Shown: piece by piece, positions 20,151 through 30,588 of the stretch | Layout: each line of letters begins with the position of its first letter | Position numbering within the stretch: the stretch's first letter is position 1 | DNA from: Ascoidea asiatica | Taxonomy: Eukaryota > Ascomycota > Saccharomycetes > Ascoideales > Ascoideaceae | DNA: 64,000 nt | NCBI GenBank assembly: GCA_001600695.1 | Contig: BCKQ01000010.1 | Coordinates: 552,333-616,332, forward strand | Reading direction: 5' to 3' | The notes under the pieces: generated by a model | Told to the model about the DNA's origin: nothing | Seen by the model: only the letters and a program-made list of their open reading frames with translations | Databases searched by the model: none | Translations under genes and position numbers: made by a program

Positions 20151-23100
20151 ATGAATTCAATAAATTTATTACCAATCGAATCAATTGATTCATCAAAATT
20201 GACAAATTTTGAAAATATTCCATCTCATATACTTCAAAACATTGTAAAATTTTTACCAATAGATATAACTTTATTATTTACATTATCAGAAAATAAAACT
20301 TTAAGAAAAATTTCTTTAACTACTTTATCTTCATTAACTAATCATTTTTATTTAAATGATTTATCAAATATTCCAAATTCTGATAATGAATATAGTTTTA
20401 ATAATATTAATAAAAAAATAAAAAGTACTAAAAATTTTTTANTCAAATTTAAAGATTTTAATAATTTAAAACAAATTGGTAATAATTTAAATAATTCTTT
20501 TACTTTAAATTTTAATAATTATGATAAATTTCAAAATTATAAACAAAATGAAAATTTTTTAGATATAATATCATTAAAAGTTTTATATTTAAATTTAAAT
20601 CTAAATTATTCTCTAGATTTAGAAATTTTTAAATCTTTAAATATTCAATATACTAATTTTAATTTAAATTTATTTTTTGAATTATTTAAATCAATTGAAT
20701 CAAATAATATAAAAATATTTATAATTGATAATAATATTTTTGATATTAATATTAAAAAAATAACAAAATCTATAAAAAATAATAATATTAATAACAATAA
20801 AAAAAATAATCAAAAAGAAATTGAGCATATAATATGTAATGAGATTAATTATCATTTNAGAAAAATTAATGAATTACAAATTAAAAGAAATTTACAAAAT
20901 TTAGATAATATTCATAATATTCAAAATTTTCAAAATTCTCAAAATAATGAATATGAATATATTCCAATTGAAGTTTATAATCATGTTTTTAATATGATTG
21001 ATTCTCATCATTCAAATCAAAATGAATTTTCTAGTCAATTCACTCATTTAATTAATAATGTTTTTTCTAATAATTATAATGAAATTTATTTTGATGAAAG
21101 TTTTGGACTTTCGGATGAATTTTCTGATGAATTTTTAAGTGAAACTTCAAGTGAAATTTCTAATGAAGATTCAATTGAAGATTTAGATGATACTTTAAAA
21201 GAATCTGAAAATTCAAGTATTTTTTCAACTGATTATGAAAATGAACCAAGGAATGAATTCAATAAATTTACNGAANATGATCTAATTCNAGTTTATAAAG
21301 AAATAGATGATTTAAATGAATTAAGAATTATTGAGAATATAACTTTAAGTGATGAATTTATAATAAATTTAAACGAATTTGATTTTTCAATTTTTTTTAA
21401 AAAAAATCAATTCCTTAAGAATATTAAACTTATAAAAATTATTAATGAAAAAAAAAATATTTTAAATTCTTCAAATAATATAATATCTGCATTGGAAATG
21501 ATAAGAAATTTAAATCCATATAATAATGAACGTGAAGAAAATCCTATGAATGAAACTAATAATGTTGATATAAATAATACTATGCAAGATAATAATCAAG
21601 ATAATACTGATAATGAAAGAACAAGAAATTTAAAAAATTCCAATGAATATAAAATTATAAATTTTTTAAAAAATTGTATAAATAATATGCCAAATAAAAA
21701 TTTAAAAGAATTAAATATTCCAGATTTAAATTTAAATGTAAATTATGATTTTAATTTATTTATTTTAAAAATATTATTAAAATTCAAAAATTTACAATAT
21801 TTAAATATTTCAAATAATTCAATTAATACATATTCATGGATAAATTTATTTAGACATGTTAAAAAACATAGTAATTTATATGGTGATAATAAATTAAATT
21901 TTAAATCCAATTTAAGTCATTTAAATATGTCAAATAATTATATTAATGATAATTGTGGATTTTTAAAATTTGATTTTTTTAAAAAATTAACAAATTTAGA
22001 TTTAAGTAATTGTAATTTAAATATATTTCCAATTGAAATTAATTATTTAGATAATTTAAAAATTTTAAATTTAAATTCCAATAATATTAATCAAATTACA
22101 GAAGATATTNATTCAAAGAAATTAAATAAAATTATATTAACAAAAAATTTATTAGATGAAATTAATGAAACAATTTTTGAAAATTGTATAAATTTAGAAT
22201 ATTTAATTTTAGATTTCAATCAAATTGAAAATACTAAATTTTTTTATGGATTAAAAAATTGTTTAAAATATATTGATTTAAATAATAATNATATTAAAAA
22301 AATTGAAAATTTTGAATATTTAAATGATAAAATTGAATTTTTTTCAATTACAAATAATCCAATTATAAATTTTAATAATATTCAATTAAAATTAAAAATT
22401 TTTAAAAATTTAAAAAAATTATATTTAAATTCATCAAATTTTAATAGAATTATAAATTTAATTAAATTTGAAAATATTTTAAATTTAAAAGATAATTTAA
22501 AAATTTTATATTTATCTAAGAATAATATTAGAAATTTTAAAATTTTATCAAATTTATTAAATTTAAAAAAATTAACAATTTCATTTAATTGTTTAAAAGA
22601 TTTANAAGATATTGGAAATTTAAAAAAATTAAATTATTTAGATATTTCAAATAATTCATTAAAAGAAATTCCTGAAGATTTTAATGAATTAAAAGAATTA
22701 AAAGAATTAAATATGGAAAATAATAAAATTTTAAAAATTGAAAATTTAAATAATTTAAATTGTTTAAAAATTTTAAAATTTGCAAATAATTTTATTAATA
22801 AAATTGAAAATTTAGATAATTTAAAAGAATTAAAATATTTTGATTTAATTAATAATAATATAAGTAAAGTTGAAAATTTAAGAAATTTAATAAAATTATC
22901 ATCAATTTATATTGATNNTAATCCAATTTGCAATATTAAAGATTTAAATATTATTGAAATTGAAGAATTAAAGAATCTTAATAATTTCTTTTTTAGTGGT
23001 GATATGATTACAAATAATAAAAAATTTGAATTTAAAATTTTAAATATTTCAATAAAATCTAAATCATTATGTTTTCATAGAATTGATAATAATCAAAGAG

Positions 23101-23165
23101 GTTGTATAAGTATTAATCAACTTGAAACATTAGGTAATGATTGGATTAAAAGAGATGATGAATGA
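20151..23165 (+). CDS. Large F-box-like / SDS22-type leucine-rich repeat protein (1004 aa)
   Basis: Residues about 23-60 form an F-box-like helix pair (IPSHILQNIVKFLPIDITLL). A long Asn-rich and acidic region follows, including a Ser/Glu/Asp segment near 320-375. From about residue 520 to 960 there are at least fifteen leucine-rich repeats, the later ones clear 22-residue SDS22-type units (for example LKELKYFDLINNNISKVENL). A Cys-containing basic tail closes the protein. The architecture equals that of the 544-residue gene at 5388, so they are probable paralogs, though the repeats differ. Expected role: substrate recognition in an SCF ubiquitin ligase (inference). The start ATG is at 20151 after an AATTAATCAAT-rich leader. 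Several residues undefined by N. Confidence 0.7.
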   Translation: MNSINLLPIESIDSSKLTNFENIPSHILQNIVKFLPIDITLLFTLSENKTLRKISLTTLSSLTNHFYLNDLSNIPNSDNEYSFNNINKKIKSTKNFLXKFKDFNNLKQIGNNLNNSFTLNFNNYDKFQNYKQNENFLDIISLKVLYLNLNLNYSLDLEIFKSLNIQYTNFNLNLFFELFKSIESNNIKIFIIDNNIFDINIKKITKSIKNNNINNNKKNNQKEIEHIICNEINYHXRKINELQIKRNLQNLDNIHNIQNFQNSQNNEYEYIPIEVYNHVFNMIDSHHSNQNEFSSQFTHLINNVFSNNYNEIYFDESFGLSDEFSDEFLSETSSEISNEDSIEDLDDTLKESENSSIFSTDYENEPRNEFNKFXEXDLIXVYKEIDDLNELRIIENITLSDEFIINLNEFDFSIFFKKNQFLKNIKLIKIINEKKNILNSSNNIISALEMIRNLNPYNNEREENPMNETNNVDINNTMQDNNQDNTDNERTRNLKNSNEYKIINFLKNCINNMPNKNLKELNIPDLNLNVNYDFNLFILKILLKFKNLQYLNISNNSINTYSWINLFRHVKKHSNLYGDNKLNFKSNLSHLNMSNNYINDNCGFLKFDFFKKLTNLDLSNCNLNIFPIEINYLDNLKILNLNSNNINQITEDIXSKKLNKIILTKNLLDEINETIFENCINLEYLILDFNQIENTKFFYGLKNCLKYIDLNNNXIKKIENFEYLNDKIEFFSITNNPIINFNNIQLKLKIFKNLKKLYLNSSNFNRIINLIKFENILNLKDNLKILYLSKNNIRNFKILSNLLNLKKLTISFNCLKDLXDIGNLKKLNYLDISNNSLKEIPEDFNELKELKELNMENNKILKIENLNNLNCLKILKFANNFINKIENLDNLKELKYFDLINNNISKVENLRNLIKLSSIYIDXNPICNIKDLNIIEIEELKNLNNFFFSGDMITNNKKFEFKILNISIKSKSLCFHRIDNNQRGCISINQLETLGNDWIKRDDE

Positions 23166-24158
23166 TGATGATGAATTATTATGAAGAATATATTCAATCA
23201 TTTAATGTGTCAAACAATTTCAAATGAGTAAAATTTGAACAATCCGTTTTTTTTTATTTTTTTATTTTTTTATTTATTTATTTTTAAATTACAAATTCTC
23301 ACTCTTTTAGTTAGTTCTTTTATTAAATTTAATAACTCTATTAAATTTTTAATGTGTTTTTCAATTTCATTTCAATATTTCTAATATTTGAATACTTTTC
23401 ACTCTCTTGTTTGTTTTGTTCTTATGTTTTTATGTTCTTATGTTTTTATGTTTTTATGTTTTTTTTATCTTTAATATTAATTGTTTGTCTGTCTTAATCT
23501 TTGTTTTTGTTTTCCTATATTTATTTTTTTTTTATTTTTTTATGTGTTGTATGGTGTGTTTTTTTTATATTTTTTAAAAATTTTGAGTTATTTTAATAAT
23601 TGTTTTTTTTTTGGAGTGTAGATTTTGATAAATTATGTAGGATTAGTAGTGATAATAATAAATATGATTTAAATGAGACTTAAGAAAATTTGTTACTTAT
23701 CAAATGAAGTTTTTTATTTTGCTTATCAAAATCAAGGCTTTTTAAAGATTTTANAGGTTTTAAAGGATTTTGGATCGAAAGAAGTAATAAAAAGTTCGGC
23801 GGTTATTTTTACCTGTTTTGATCTGCGATAAAATTGAAAACATTCACAAGCAGGAAAATACCGCAGAAGCAACAGAAACAGAAACAGAACTGAAACAGAA
23901 CAGAAACAGAACTGAACTGTGCGGTGGTTCGTTGGTAATTCAGTGGCTAAGACAGAGACAGAGACAGAGAGGGAGAGGAGAAAGGGGACACATGAAAATG
24001 GTCTCGGTAGTCACATGACCACACTGTTTTTACTATTGCATTGACTTTTAAAGGGGAATAAAACTGAGATGAGAGAGAAATGAAAGAAATATCTTTGCAA
24101 GCTTCCATGGGTAATTAACTACAGTAATGAGAACAACAGATGATAACAGACTAATACA
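23166..24158. other. Long intergenic region with T-rich 3' flank and G+C-richer promoter island
   Basis: From 23166 to about 23600 it is a T-rich 3' flank with TTTTTATGTTTTTATG repeats. An ACAGAA-type short repeat lies at 23871-23920 and the palindrome GTCACATGAC at 24010-24019, about 150 bp before the next ATG, a likely bHLH (Cbf1-type) site. No supported ORF. Confidence 0.4.
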
Positions 24159-24689
24159 ATGAATAAGGATAAGATAAACACTGAAGATATTGAAGTGTTT
24201 AAAGAGTTTGAATCNTTCAACTTTGATAATAATGAAGAGTTCAAATTCGGTTTAAATACCATATTAAAACAACAAGAAAATAATATTAAAGATATTGAAC
24301 AGAAAAATGATTTAATAATAAAGGCAAAATTATATTTCTATTCAAAAACAACTGGAAATATTTTATCTTTACAAGAATATAATCAGTGGAAGAGTACCAA
24401 GGAAGAAGAGGTAAAAGAAGAAGAGGAAGAGGAAAACAGTTATGCAAAAATAGTTGAATTGATAAGAACTGGAAAAACTGATAAATTAAAGAATAATAAA
24501 ATTATCCCCAGGACTGTATTGAATAAAGAACCAATATCTGAATCAACTAAGAAACAAAGAAAAAAACCATGGGAAAAGGATTTACATGAAGTTCAATTTG
24601 ATTATAGAAAATCAATAAATTCATTTGACTTAGATGATAAAGAAAAAGATGAAAAGGAAGAAATAAAAGAACTGAATATAGAAATGTAA
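24159..24689 (+). CDS. Probable Pex39-like protein (YJR012C/DUF5572-type) with KPWE motif, 176 aa
   Basis: An acidic N-terminal half is followed by SYAKIVELIRTGKTDK (94-109), an Ile-Pro segment (IIPRTVL), then SESTKKQRKKPWEKD, with KPWE at 136-139. A Ser-Tyr/Phe start, a short helix with 'li.tG', an IP element and a final KPWE is the layout I know from fungal YJR012C-type proteins, recently described as Pex39. That protein helps Pex7 bring PTS2 cargo to peroxisomes, and the KPWE-type motif is the Pex7-contacting part. The GI.PG element usual between helix and IP is diverged here. The start is ATG 24159. The palindrome GTCACATGAC lies on both sides (24010 and 24773). The family call is from memory of the motif layout, not from an alignment. 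Confidence 0.55.
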   Translation: MNKDKINTEDIEVFKEFEXFNFDNNEEFKFGLNTILKQQENNIKDIEQKNDLIIKAKLYFYSKTTGNILSLQEYNQWKSTKEEEVKEEEEEENSYAKIVELIRTGKTDKLKNNKIIPRTVLNKEPISESTKKQRKKPWEKDLHEVQFDYRKSINSFDLDDKEKDEKEEIKELNIEM

Positions 24690-25198
24690 CAATTTGATTT
24701 TTGTATCGATGATTTGTAAACGGAGGGGTTCCGTTGATGTGGACTTAAACACACCACATGATAATATNTTTTGTCACATGACCANTGCATCCGTGTTTCT
24801 GGTCTCATCTCCTTTTTTATATATTCACTTGCACTGGGAAAAGATATCGATGAAGGCAGTAAAAGCGAGCGTATTAAAAATAAAGGTGTAAAATGATAAT
24901 ATCAATAACAATATCTAATTCTAATTCTAATTCTAATACTAATTCTAATACTAATACTAATACTAATACTAATATATATCTGATAATACATTCATATTCT
25001 ACAAAGAATAAGAAGAAGAATAAGAATAAAATCAATAAATAGATATACAAACCATTGTATATTTACTTACGTATTTACTTACTTACTTACTTGCTTATCT
25101 CTTCTCTTCTCTTCTTTTACTTTCATACTTTCATACTTTCATACTCTCTTATTCTACTGCTCTTACTCTTACTGACTCTATTACCTTTTACCACTCTT
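24690..25198. other. Intergenic promoter region with microsatellites
   Basis: It has the palindrome GTCACATGAC at 24773-24782, (CTAATA)n/(CTAATT)n tracts at about 24915-24975, and CTTA and CTTCT tracts at 25070-25120. A Leu-rich open frame runs into the next gene from 25055, but begins with TTG and is read through these tracts, so I do not include it. Confidence 0.45.
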
Positions 25199-27517
25199 AT
25201 GTTTAATAGATATATAAATAACAATAACAATAACAATAACAATAATAATAATAAAAATAAAAATAATGAAAACTCTCCTTTATTAAGTACTACTACAAAT
25301 AACATTATGATATCAAATAATCAATTAAGATCTCCATCTTTATTCACAACTAATACTAATAATACTAATATTACTAATAATTCTCNTTTAATTAATTATA
25401 ATGATATTAATGATATTAATATTAATGATACAAGTATTAATGACATAAATAATGAAAACTTTAATAATGAATTAAATGAATTCACAAATAATAATAACAA
25501 TAATAATATAACTTCTTTACCAAATGATAATGATCAATATCAATATTCAAATTTGATAAATCCTCAAAGATCTTTATCATATATTTTAATATTAACTTTA
25601 CTCTTAGGTTCTTTACAAATTGCTTGGTGTACTGAATTTTCTGAAGGTACTCCATTTTTATTATCTTTAGGTACTTCAAAACAATTATTAGCTTTAATTT
25701 GGATTGCAGGTCCATTATCTGGTACAATTATTCAACCAATTGTTGGTCAATTATCTGATAATTCAAATTTTAAAATTGGTAGAAGAAAACCATATATTTT
25801 TTTAGGTTCTTTATTAACTTCAATTTCAATTTTTTATCTTTCAAATTCTTTAGATTTTGTTAAATGGTTATTCCCAAATTCTTATAATTTACATCAAATT
25901 AAAAAATTAGCAATACCATTTGCAATTATTGGTGTTTATTTCTTAGATTTCTCAATACAAATTATTCAATCAACTTCAAGAGCTTTAATTATAGATTTAA
26001 TTCCATTAAATCAACAAAATTTATCAAATGCATGGGCTGCAAGAATGATTGGAATTTTTAATATCTTAGGTTATTATTTAGCTTCAATTAATTTAATTAA
26101 TTATTTACCAAAATTAGGTACTTTTGGTAATAATCAATTTAAATTATTAGCAATTATTTCAATAATTATTTTAAATTTTTTTGTAATTTTAATTTTTTTA
26201 AATATTTTTGAAAAAAATCCAAAATTTGATTTAGTTTTAAAACAAGAAAGAATTAAAAAACAAAAATATTTAAATTCTTTAATTAATAATCAAAATGGTA
26301 ATAATAATGATAATTTACATNAAAGTAATAATATATTTAAAAGTCTTAGAAATTTTTTTAGATTAACTTTAATTTCAATTAAAAAATTATCTCCACAAAT
26401 TAAATTAATTAATTATATTGAATTTTTTGCATGGATTGGATATTTTCCAATGTTATTTTATACAACTACATATATTGGAGAAATTTATATTTATGAAATT
26501 TTAAATTTAAGAAAATTAAATAATTTACCAAAATTATCTGATAATGAATTTGAAAATTTNAAAAATGAAGCAACTAGAAAAGGTTCTTTAGCTCTTTTCA
26601 TTCATTCAATTTCTTCTTTATTAACTGATTTAATAATGCCAGTTTTAATAAAGAAATTAAATAATAATATTAATAATTTTCAAGAAGATGATGAAGAAGA
26701 TCATTTAATAATAATTGAAAATTCAAAATATAAAAAAATAATACATAAAATTTTTAAATTTATTAAAAAAAATTTAATTTTTTATAAAAATACAACTGTT
26801 AGAAATTCATGGATTTTTTCTCATTTTATATTTATAAATTGTATGTTTTCAACATTTTTTATAAAAAATTTAAAATCAAGTTTAATTATGTTTGCATTTT
26901 TAGGTATACCATGGGGTAATGCATTATGGGCACCATTTGTTTTAATTTCTGAAGATATTTCAAGAATTAAAATTATAAAAAGTAAAATAATTTCAAATAA
27001 AATTAAAATTGGAAAATTAAATGTAATTAATCAGCATTCTAGTGCTTCTATGGCTTCAACATTATTAATTAATGATACTTCAAGTCATTTAACTAATTTA
27101 ACAAGTCATATAACTAATGGTGATATACCTAGTAGTAGTGTTAATGGAATTGGTAATGAATATAATTTTGCAAATATTAATAATGAAAATAANTTAAAAA
27201 TTAAAAAATTTGAAAATTATGAACATCAATCTGGTATAATTTTAGGTATTCATAATGTATTTGTTGCAGCTCCACAAGGTATAAGTTCATTATTTTCATC
27301 ATTATTATTTGCAATAATTTCATCCAAAAGTAATAATAAGATAAGTGGTGATACTAGTACTAGAGAAGTTGATGGAGATATAGTTTTTGATACAAGTTTA
27401 GGTTGGGTATTTAGATTTGGTGGATTAGCTGCAATTGGTGCATTATTATTAAGTTTTAAATTAAAAACTGATGAAGAATTAGATGAAGAATATTATTTAG
27501 ATTTAAATGAAAATTAA
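25199..27517 (+). CDS. Sucrose-transporter-like (GPH/MFS) membrane transporter, 772 aa
   Basis: After an Asn/Thr-rich N-terminal tail of about 120 residues come the typical parts of the Sut1-type sugar transporters of fungi and plants: IAWCTEFSEGTPFLLSLG, then GPLSGTIIQPIVGQLSD and GRRKPYIFLG between the second and third helices. In all about twelve helices are visible, with a long central loop and an acidic Asn-rich loop before the last helices. PWGNALWAPFVLISED and the late GIHNVFVAAPQGISS also match the family. Known relatives: Schizosaccharomyces Sut1 (maltose/sucrose-proton symport) and related fungal proteins. I choose ATG 25199; the TTG-led upstream extension is low-complexity. Substrate cannot be read from sequence. 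Three residues undefined by N. Confidence 0.8.
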   Translation: MFNRYINNNNNNNNNNNNKNKNNENSPLLSTTTNNIMISNNQLRSPSLFTTNTNNTNITNNSXLINYNDINDININDTSINDINNENFNNELNEFTNNNNNNNITSLPNDNDQYQYSNLINPQRSLSYILILTLLLGSLQIAWCTEFSEGTPFLLSLGTSKQLLALIWIAGPLSGTIIQPIVGQLSDNSNFKIGRRKPYIFLGSLLTSISIFYLSNSLDFVKWLFPNSYNLHQIKKLAIPFAIIGVYFLDFSIQIIQSTSRALIIDLIPLNQQNLSNAWAARMIGIFNILGYYLASINLINYLPKLGTFGNNQFKLLAIISIIILNFFVILIFLNIFEKNPKFDLVLKQERIKKQKYLNSLINNQNGNNNDNLHXSNNIFKSLRNFFRLTLISIKKLSPQIKLINYIEFFAWIGYFPMLFYTTTYIGEIYIYEILNLRKLNNLPKLSDNEFENXKNEATRKGSLALFIHSISSLLTDLIMPVLIKKLNNNINNFQEDDEEDHLIIIENSKYKKIIHKIFKFIKKNLIFYKNTTVRNSWIFSHFIFINCMFSTFFIKNLKSSLIMFAFLGIPWGNALWAPFVLISEDISRIKIIKSKIISNKIKIGKLNVINQHSSASMASTLLINDTSSHLTNLTSHITNGDIPSSSVNGIGNEYNFANINNENXLKIKKFENYEHQSGIILGIHNVFVAAPQGISSLFSSLLFAIISSKSNNKISGDTSTREVDGDIVFDTSLGWVFRFGGLAAIGALLLSFKLKTDEELDEEYYLDLNEN

Positions 27518-28673
27518 ATATTTAAAGTTAAACCTTTATTTTTGAATTTAATTTTAATATATTTGGTATCTATTTTTAGTATATTTAGTTTATTTAGTAT
27601 ATTTAAAGTATTGTTTATGCAGGGTCTCTNGGTACCCTGCCTGGAACCACCTACTTGGCTCTACCACAATTATGGTTCCTTTCTTTTATTNGAAAATGTT
27701 AATGTTACCCTGTGAGGGTCTTCTCTTTTTCTCTAATTACCCCTTTTGAAACACTATTATTTTGAATAGTGAAATCAGAAAATAACTTAAAATTGACAAA
27801 AAAACATGCAAAAGAATATAAAATAGTTGTAAGTTGTTTTTCAAAAATAACAATAAAACTTTCTGGATACAACAATTATTTTCTCAGCAAATTTTATCAA
27901 TAAAAATACTTCAAAATTGTTATTAAAATATCACTGATTTCCTAATTGGGTAATCAAATATATATGAAAAACAAAACCAAAAACATGGATTTTTTAATCA
28001 TGTGGTATAAATGAGACCAAAACATTGGCNCCTGNAGTCACATGACAGATTNAACCACTGGTTCATGGCACTCCTTNTTTTCAGTTTCCCGGGTCTGCAT
28101 TCACCCACCNACTGCCACCCATTGCCACCTACTGCTACCTCCGTGGCTGCTCCCTTGGTCCTGGTTCTCTGCAGGCCCACTTCGCGCCGTGTCACGTGCT
28201 CGGCTCGCTGTCCCATTGCGCCGACTCCCAACGCTGCTCTTCGCCTGTCTTCGCTCGTCTTCCTTAATCTTCCTTAATTTTCCCAGTTTCTTCTCTTTTT
28301 CTTCTCTCTTTCTCCAGTGTTTTTTGTTTTTATTCCGTTGCGTGATGAATATTCTCTATCATTTACTGTTGGCTACTGTTATTATTGTTATTTACTGTTA
28401 ATTGGTGGTGTTCTTTGGTGGGTGTGTTTTGAAGATATTCTCTTAATAAAAACAAGATGTAAGTAATAACTTCATATATAATCAATCTATCCCCTGATTT
28501 CATAATTCAATCAATTCAATTCATTGTTTTAATATTTCAATATTTCATTCCTCAATTAATATTTTATTCTTTATTTTATTCATTCGTAGATTAAATATTA
28601 ATCAATTAATATTATCAATTAATTACTTATCTCTTCAATTACAATCTCTTCAATTATATATAGTTATTTCAAA
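27518..28673. other. Long intergenic region, probable LSC2 promoter with G+C-rich island
   Basis: It holds a small hairpin (GCAGGGT 27619-27625 with ACCCTGC 27634-27640), a palindrome GTCACATGAC (28037-28046), a G+C-rich block 28050-28300 and a Cbf1-type GTCACGTG (28191-28198). The last 370 bp before the ATG at 28674 are AT-rich. The open frames in the G+C-rich block are probably by-products of composition. Confidence 0.4.
28191..28198. promoter_or_regulatory. Cbf1-type E-box GTCACGTG upstream of LSC2
   Basis: GTCACGTG matches the Cbf1/bHLH consensus RTCACRTG. It lies about 480 bp before the LSC2 ATG. In several yeasts Cbf1 acts on respiratory and sulfur genes, so control of LSC2 is plausible but only inferred. 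The half-variant GTCACATG is 150 bp further up. Confidence 0.45.
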
Positions 28674-29954
28674 ATGTTTTCAAAAAATTTAATTTTTAAA
28701 AATCAAAGTTTTCAATTATTAAATAAAAGATTTTTATCAATACATGAATTTAGATCTGCAGAATTACTTAAAAAATTCAATATTGGTGTACCAAATGGCA
28801 CAGCAACAAATGATCCAAAACAAGCTTATAAAATTGCAAAAGATATTTTATCATCACCAAATAATCAAGGTGTTGTAATTAAAGCACAATCTTTAACAGG
28901 TGGTAGAGGTAAAGGTTATTTATCTTCTGGTTTAAAATCTGGTGTTCATATTTTAAATAATAATGGTCCAAATAGTATTGAAAAAACTTCAAAAGAAATT
29001 GAAAATTTATCTGAAAAAATGATTAATTATAAAATTATTACAAAACAAACTGGTGAAAATGGTAAATTAGTTTCTTCTGTATTTATTGTTGAAAAAGCTA
29101 ATGTTGATAAAGAAGCTTATATTTCTATAATTTTAGATAGAAAAAATCAATGTCCTTTAATTGTTGTTTCTTCTCAAGGTGGTATGAATATTGAAAATGT
29201 TGCAAAAGAAACTCCAGATTTAATTAAAACTTTTCCAATTGATTTAAATAAAGGTATTTCAAAAGATTTATCAATTGAAATTGCTAAAAATTTAGGTTTT
29301 TCTAAAGAAGCAACAAAAGAAGCAAGTGAAACTGTTTTAAATCTTTATAATTGTTTTATTAAAACAGATTCAACACAAATTGAAATTAATCCATTAAGTG
29401 AAACTAAAGATAATCAAGTTTTAGCAATGGATGCAAAATTAGGTTTTGATAATAGTGCTGAATTTAGACAAAAAGAAATTTTTTCATGGAGAGATTTTAA
29501 TCAAGAAGATTTAGAAGAAGTTGAAGCAAGTAAATTTGGTTTAAATTTTATTAAATTAAATGGTAATATTGGTTGTTTAGTTAATGGTGCAGGTTTAGCA
29601 ATGGCAACAATGGATATAATTAAATTATATGGTGGTACTCCAGCTAATTTCCTTGATGTTGGTGGTAATGCAACTCCAGAAACTATTGAAAAAGCATTTG
29701 AAATAATTTTAAAAGATGAAAAAATTAAAACTATATTTATAAATATTTTTGGTGGTATTGTTAGATGTGATTTTGTTGCTCAAGGTTTAATTAATGCAAC
29801 AAAAAATTTAAATGTTAAAATTCCAATTATTGTTAGATTACAAGGTACAAATTTATCTCAAGCTAAAAAATTAATTAATGATTCTGGTTTAAAAATTTAT
29901 AATTTTGATGGTTTAGATGAAGCTGCTCAAAATGCTGTTAAATATGCAAAATAA
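28674..29954 (+). CDS. LSC2: Succinyl-CoA ligase beta subunit, mitochondrial
   Basis: 426 residues, the usual length of yeast Lsc2 (427). A basic, acid-poor presequence covers about residues 1-22 (MFSKNLIFKNQSFQLLNKRF). The ATP-grasp domain follows with the nucleotide-loop GGRGKG (76-81), the Mg-binding EINP (237-240) and AMDAK (251-255). The C-terminal CoA-ligase domain has LVNGAGLAMATMD (302-314) and GGIVRCD (360-366), the loop that contacts the alpha subunit and phosphohistidine. The enzyme, with Lsc1, turns succinyl-CoA, ADP and phosphate into succinate, ATP and CoA in the mitochondrial matrix (TCA cycle). No N falls in the gene and the frame is intact. It has no in-frame CTG that I can see. 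Confidence 0.95.
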   Translation: MFSKNLIFKNQSFQLLNKRFLSIHEFRSAELLKKFNIGVPNGTATNDPKQAYKIAKDILSSPNNQGVVIKAQSLTGGRGKGYLSSGLKSGVHILNNNGPNSIEKTSKEIENLSEKMINYKIITKQTGENGKLVSSVFIVEKANVDKEAYISIILDRKNQCPLIVVSSQGGMNIENVAKETPDLIKTFPIDLNKGISKDLSIEIAKNLGFSKEATKEASETVLNLYNCFIKTDSTQIEINPLSETKDNQVLAMDAKLGFDNSAEFRQKEIFSWRDFNQEDLEEVEASKFGLNFIKLNGNIGCLVNGAGLAMATMDIIKLYGGTPANFLDVGGNATPETIEKAFEIILKDEKIKTIFINIFGGIVRCDFVAQGLINATKNLNVKIPIIVRLQGTNLSQAKKLINDSGLKIYNFDGLDEAAQNAVKYAK

Positions 29955-30588
29955 GATCCTTATCTTGTCGTATCTTAACTAAACTTAACTTAACTTAACT
30001 TAACTTAACTTAACTTAACTTTCTATAAGAATAATTAATAGAAGATAAATGAATAGAATAAATACTTTTTATGAATAATTTGCAATAATCTTTGTATTAA
30101 ATAATAGTTTATGGAACTCTGCGATATGATTATATTTGAGACCATGTTTGAGGTACTTCTTTAAGCCCAACTCTAACCCCAATCCCGGGGTCTGTCTCTN
30201 TCACCTGACACGTCAAACAACGAGTTTCAAACGCAGTGAAAGAACAGAACACAAACAAACACAACAAACACAACAAAACCAGCACTGCTCGCAGACAAAA
30301 AAGCCCTTTCTCTTTCTTTCTTATCTTCCTCCATGCTCTTTTAAAGGATCGTTTTTTTGCTTCTTCTGCTTCTCTCTCTCTTTGCCATACAAACCATCCT
30401 TGTCATCCTTGTCATTCTTATCATCTTCTGCTGCTCGTGCTGCTGCTGCTTCTGCTGTTCTTTTGCTTCTCGTAACGTTCACCATTCTTTTATTCTTTTA
30501 TCTCTGATTCTATAGAAAAACAAGTTATCAACCGCTGATACTTTAACCGCTGATACTTTAACCGCTGATACAATACAAATATGAAATA
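29955..30588. other. Intergenic region with (CTTAA)n and G+C-richer island
   Basis: (CTTAA)n repeats lie at about 29978-30020 just after LSC2. A G+C-richer block at 30136-30475 has pyrimidine-rich, CTGCTG and CTTCT stretches. Open frames there are without support. A 15-bp triple repeat ends at 30571. Confidence 0.4.
30531..30571 (+). repeat. 15-bp tandem repeat, 2.7 copies, just before NHX1 ATG
   Basis: ACCGCTGATACTTTA occurs at 30531-30545 and 30546-30560, and as ACCGCTGATAC at 30561-30571, ending 18 bp before the ATG at 30589. Because of the position it lies in the core promoter or 5' UTR and could affect translation or factor binding. Confidence 0.9.

Noticed and set aside
25055-25198. 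N-terminal extension of the sucrose-transporter-like gene
   Set aside because: It starts with TTG and is read through CTTA/CTTCT microsatellites; the first ATG is at 25199.
28011-28401. Overlapping frames on both strands in the G+C-rich block upstream of LSC2
   Set aside because: Several overlapping frames on both strands, non-ATG starts, Pro/Leu/Ser-rich products; best explained by base composition of a promoter island.
30136-30507. 123-codon plus-strand frame before NHX1
   Set aside because: Product is a Ser/Leu/Phe-rich by-product of a pyrimidine tract, and two overlapping frames look alike; no motif.
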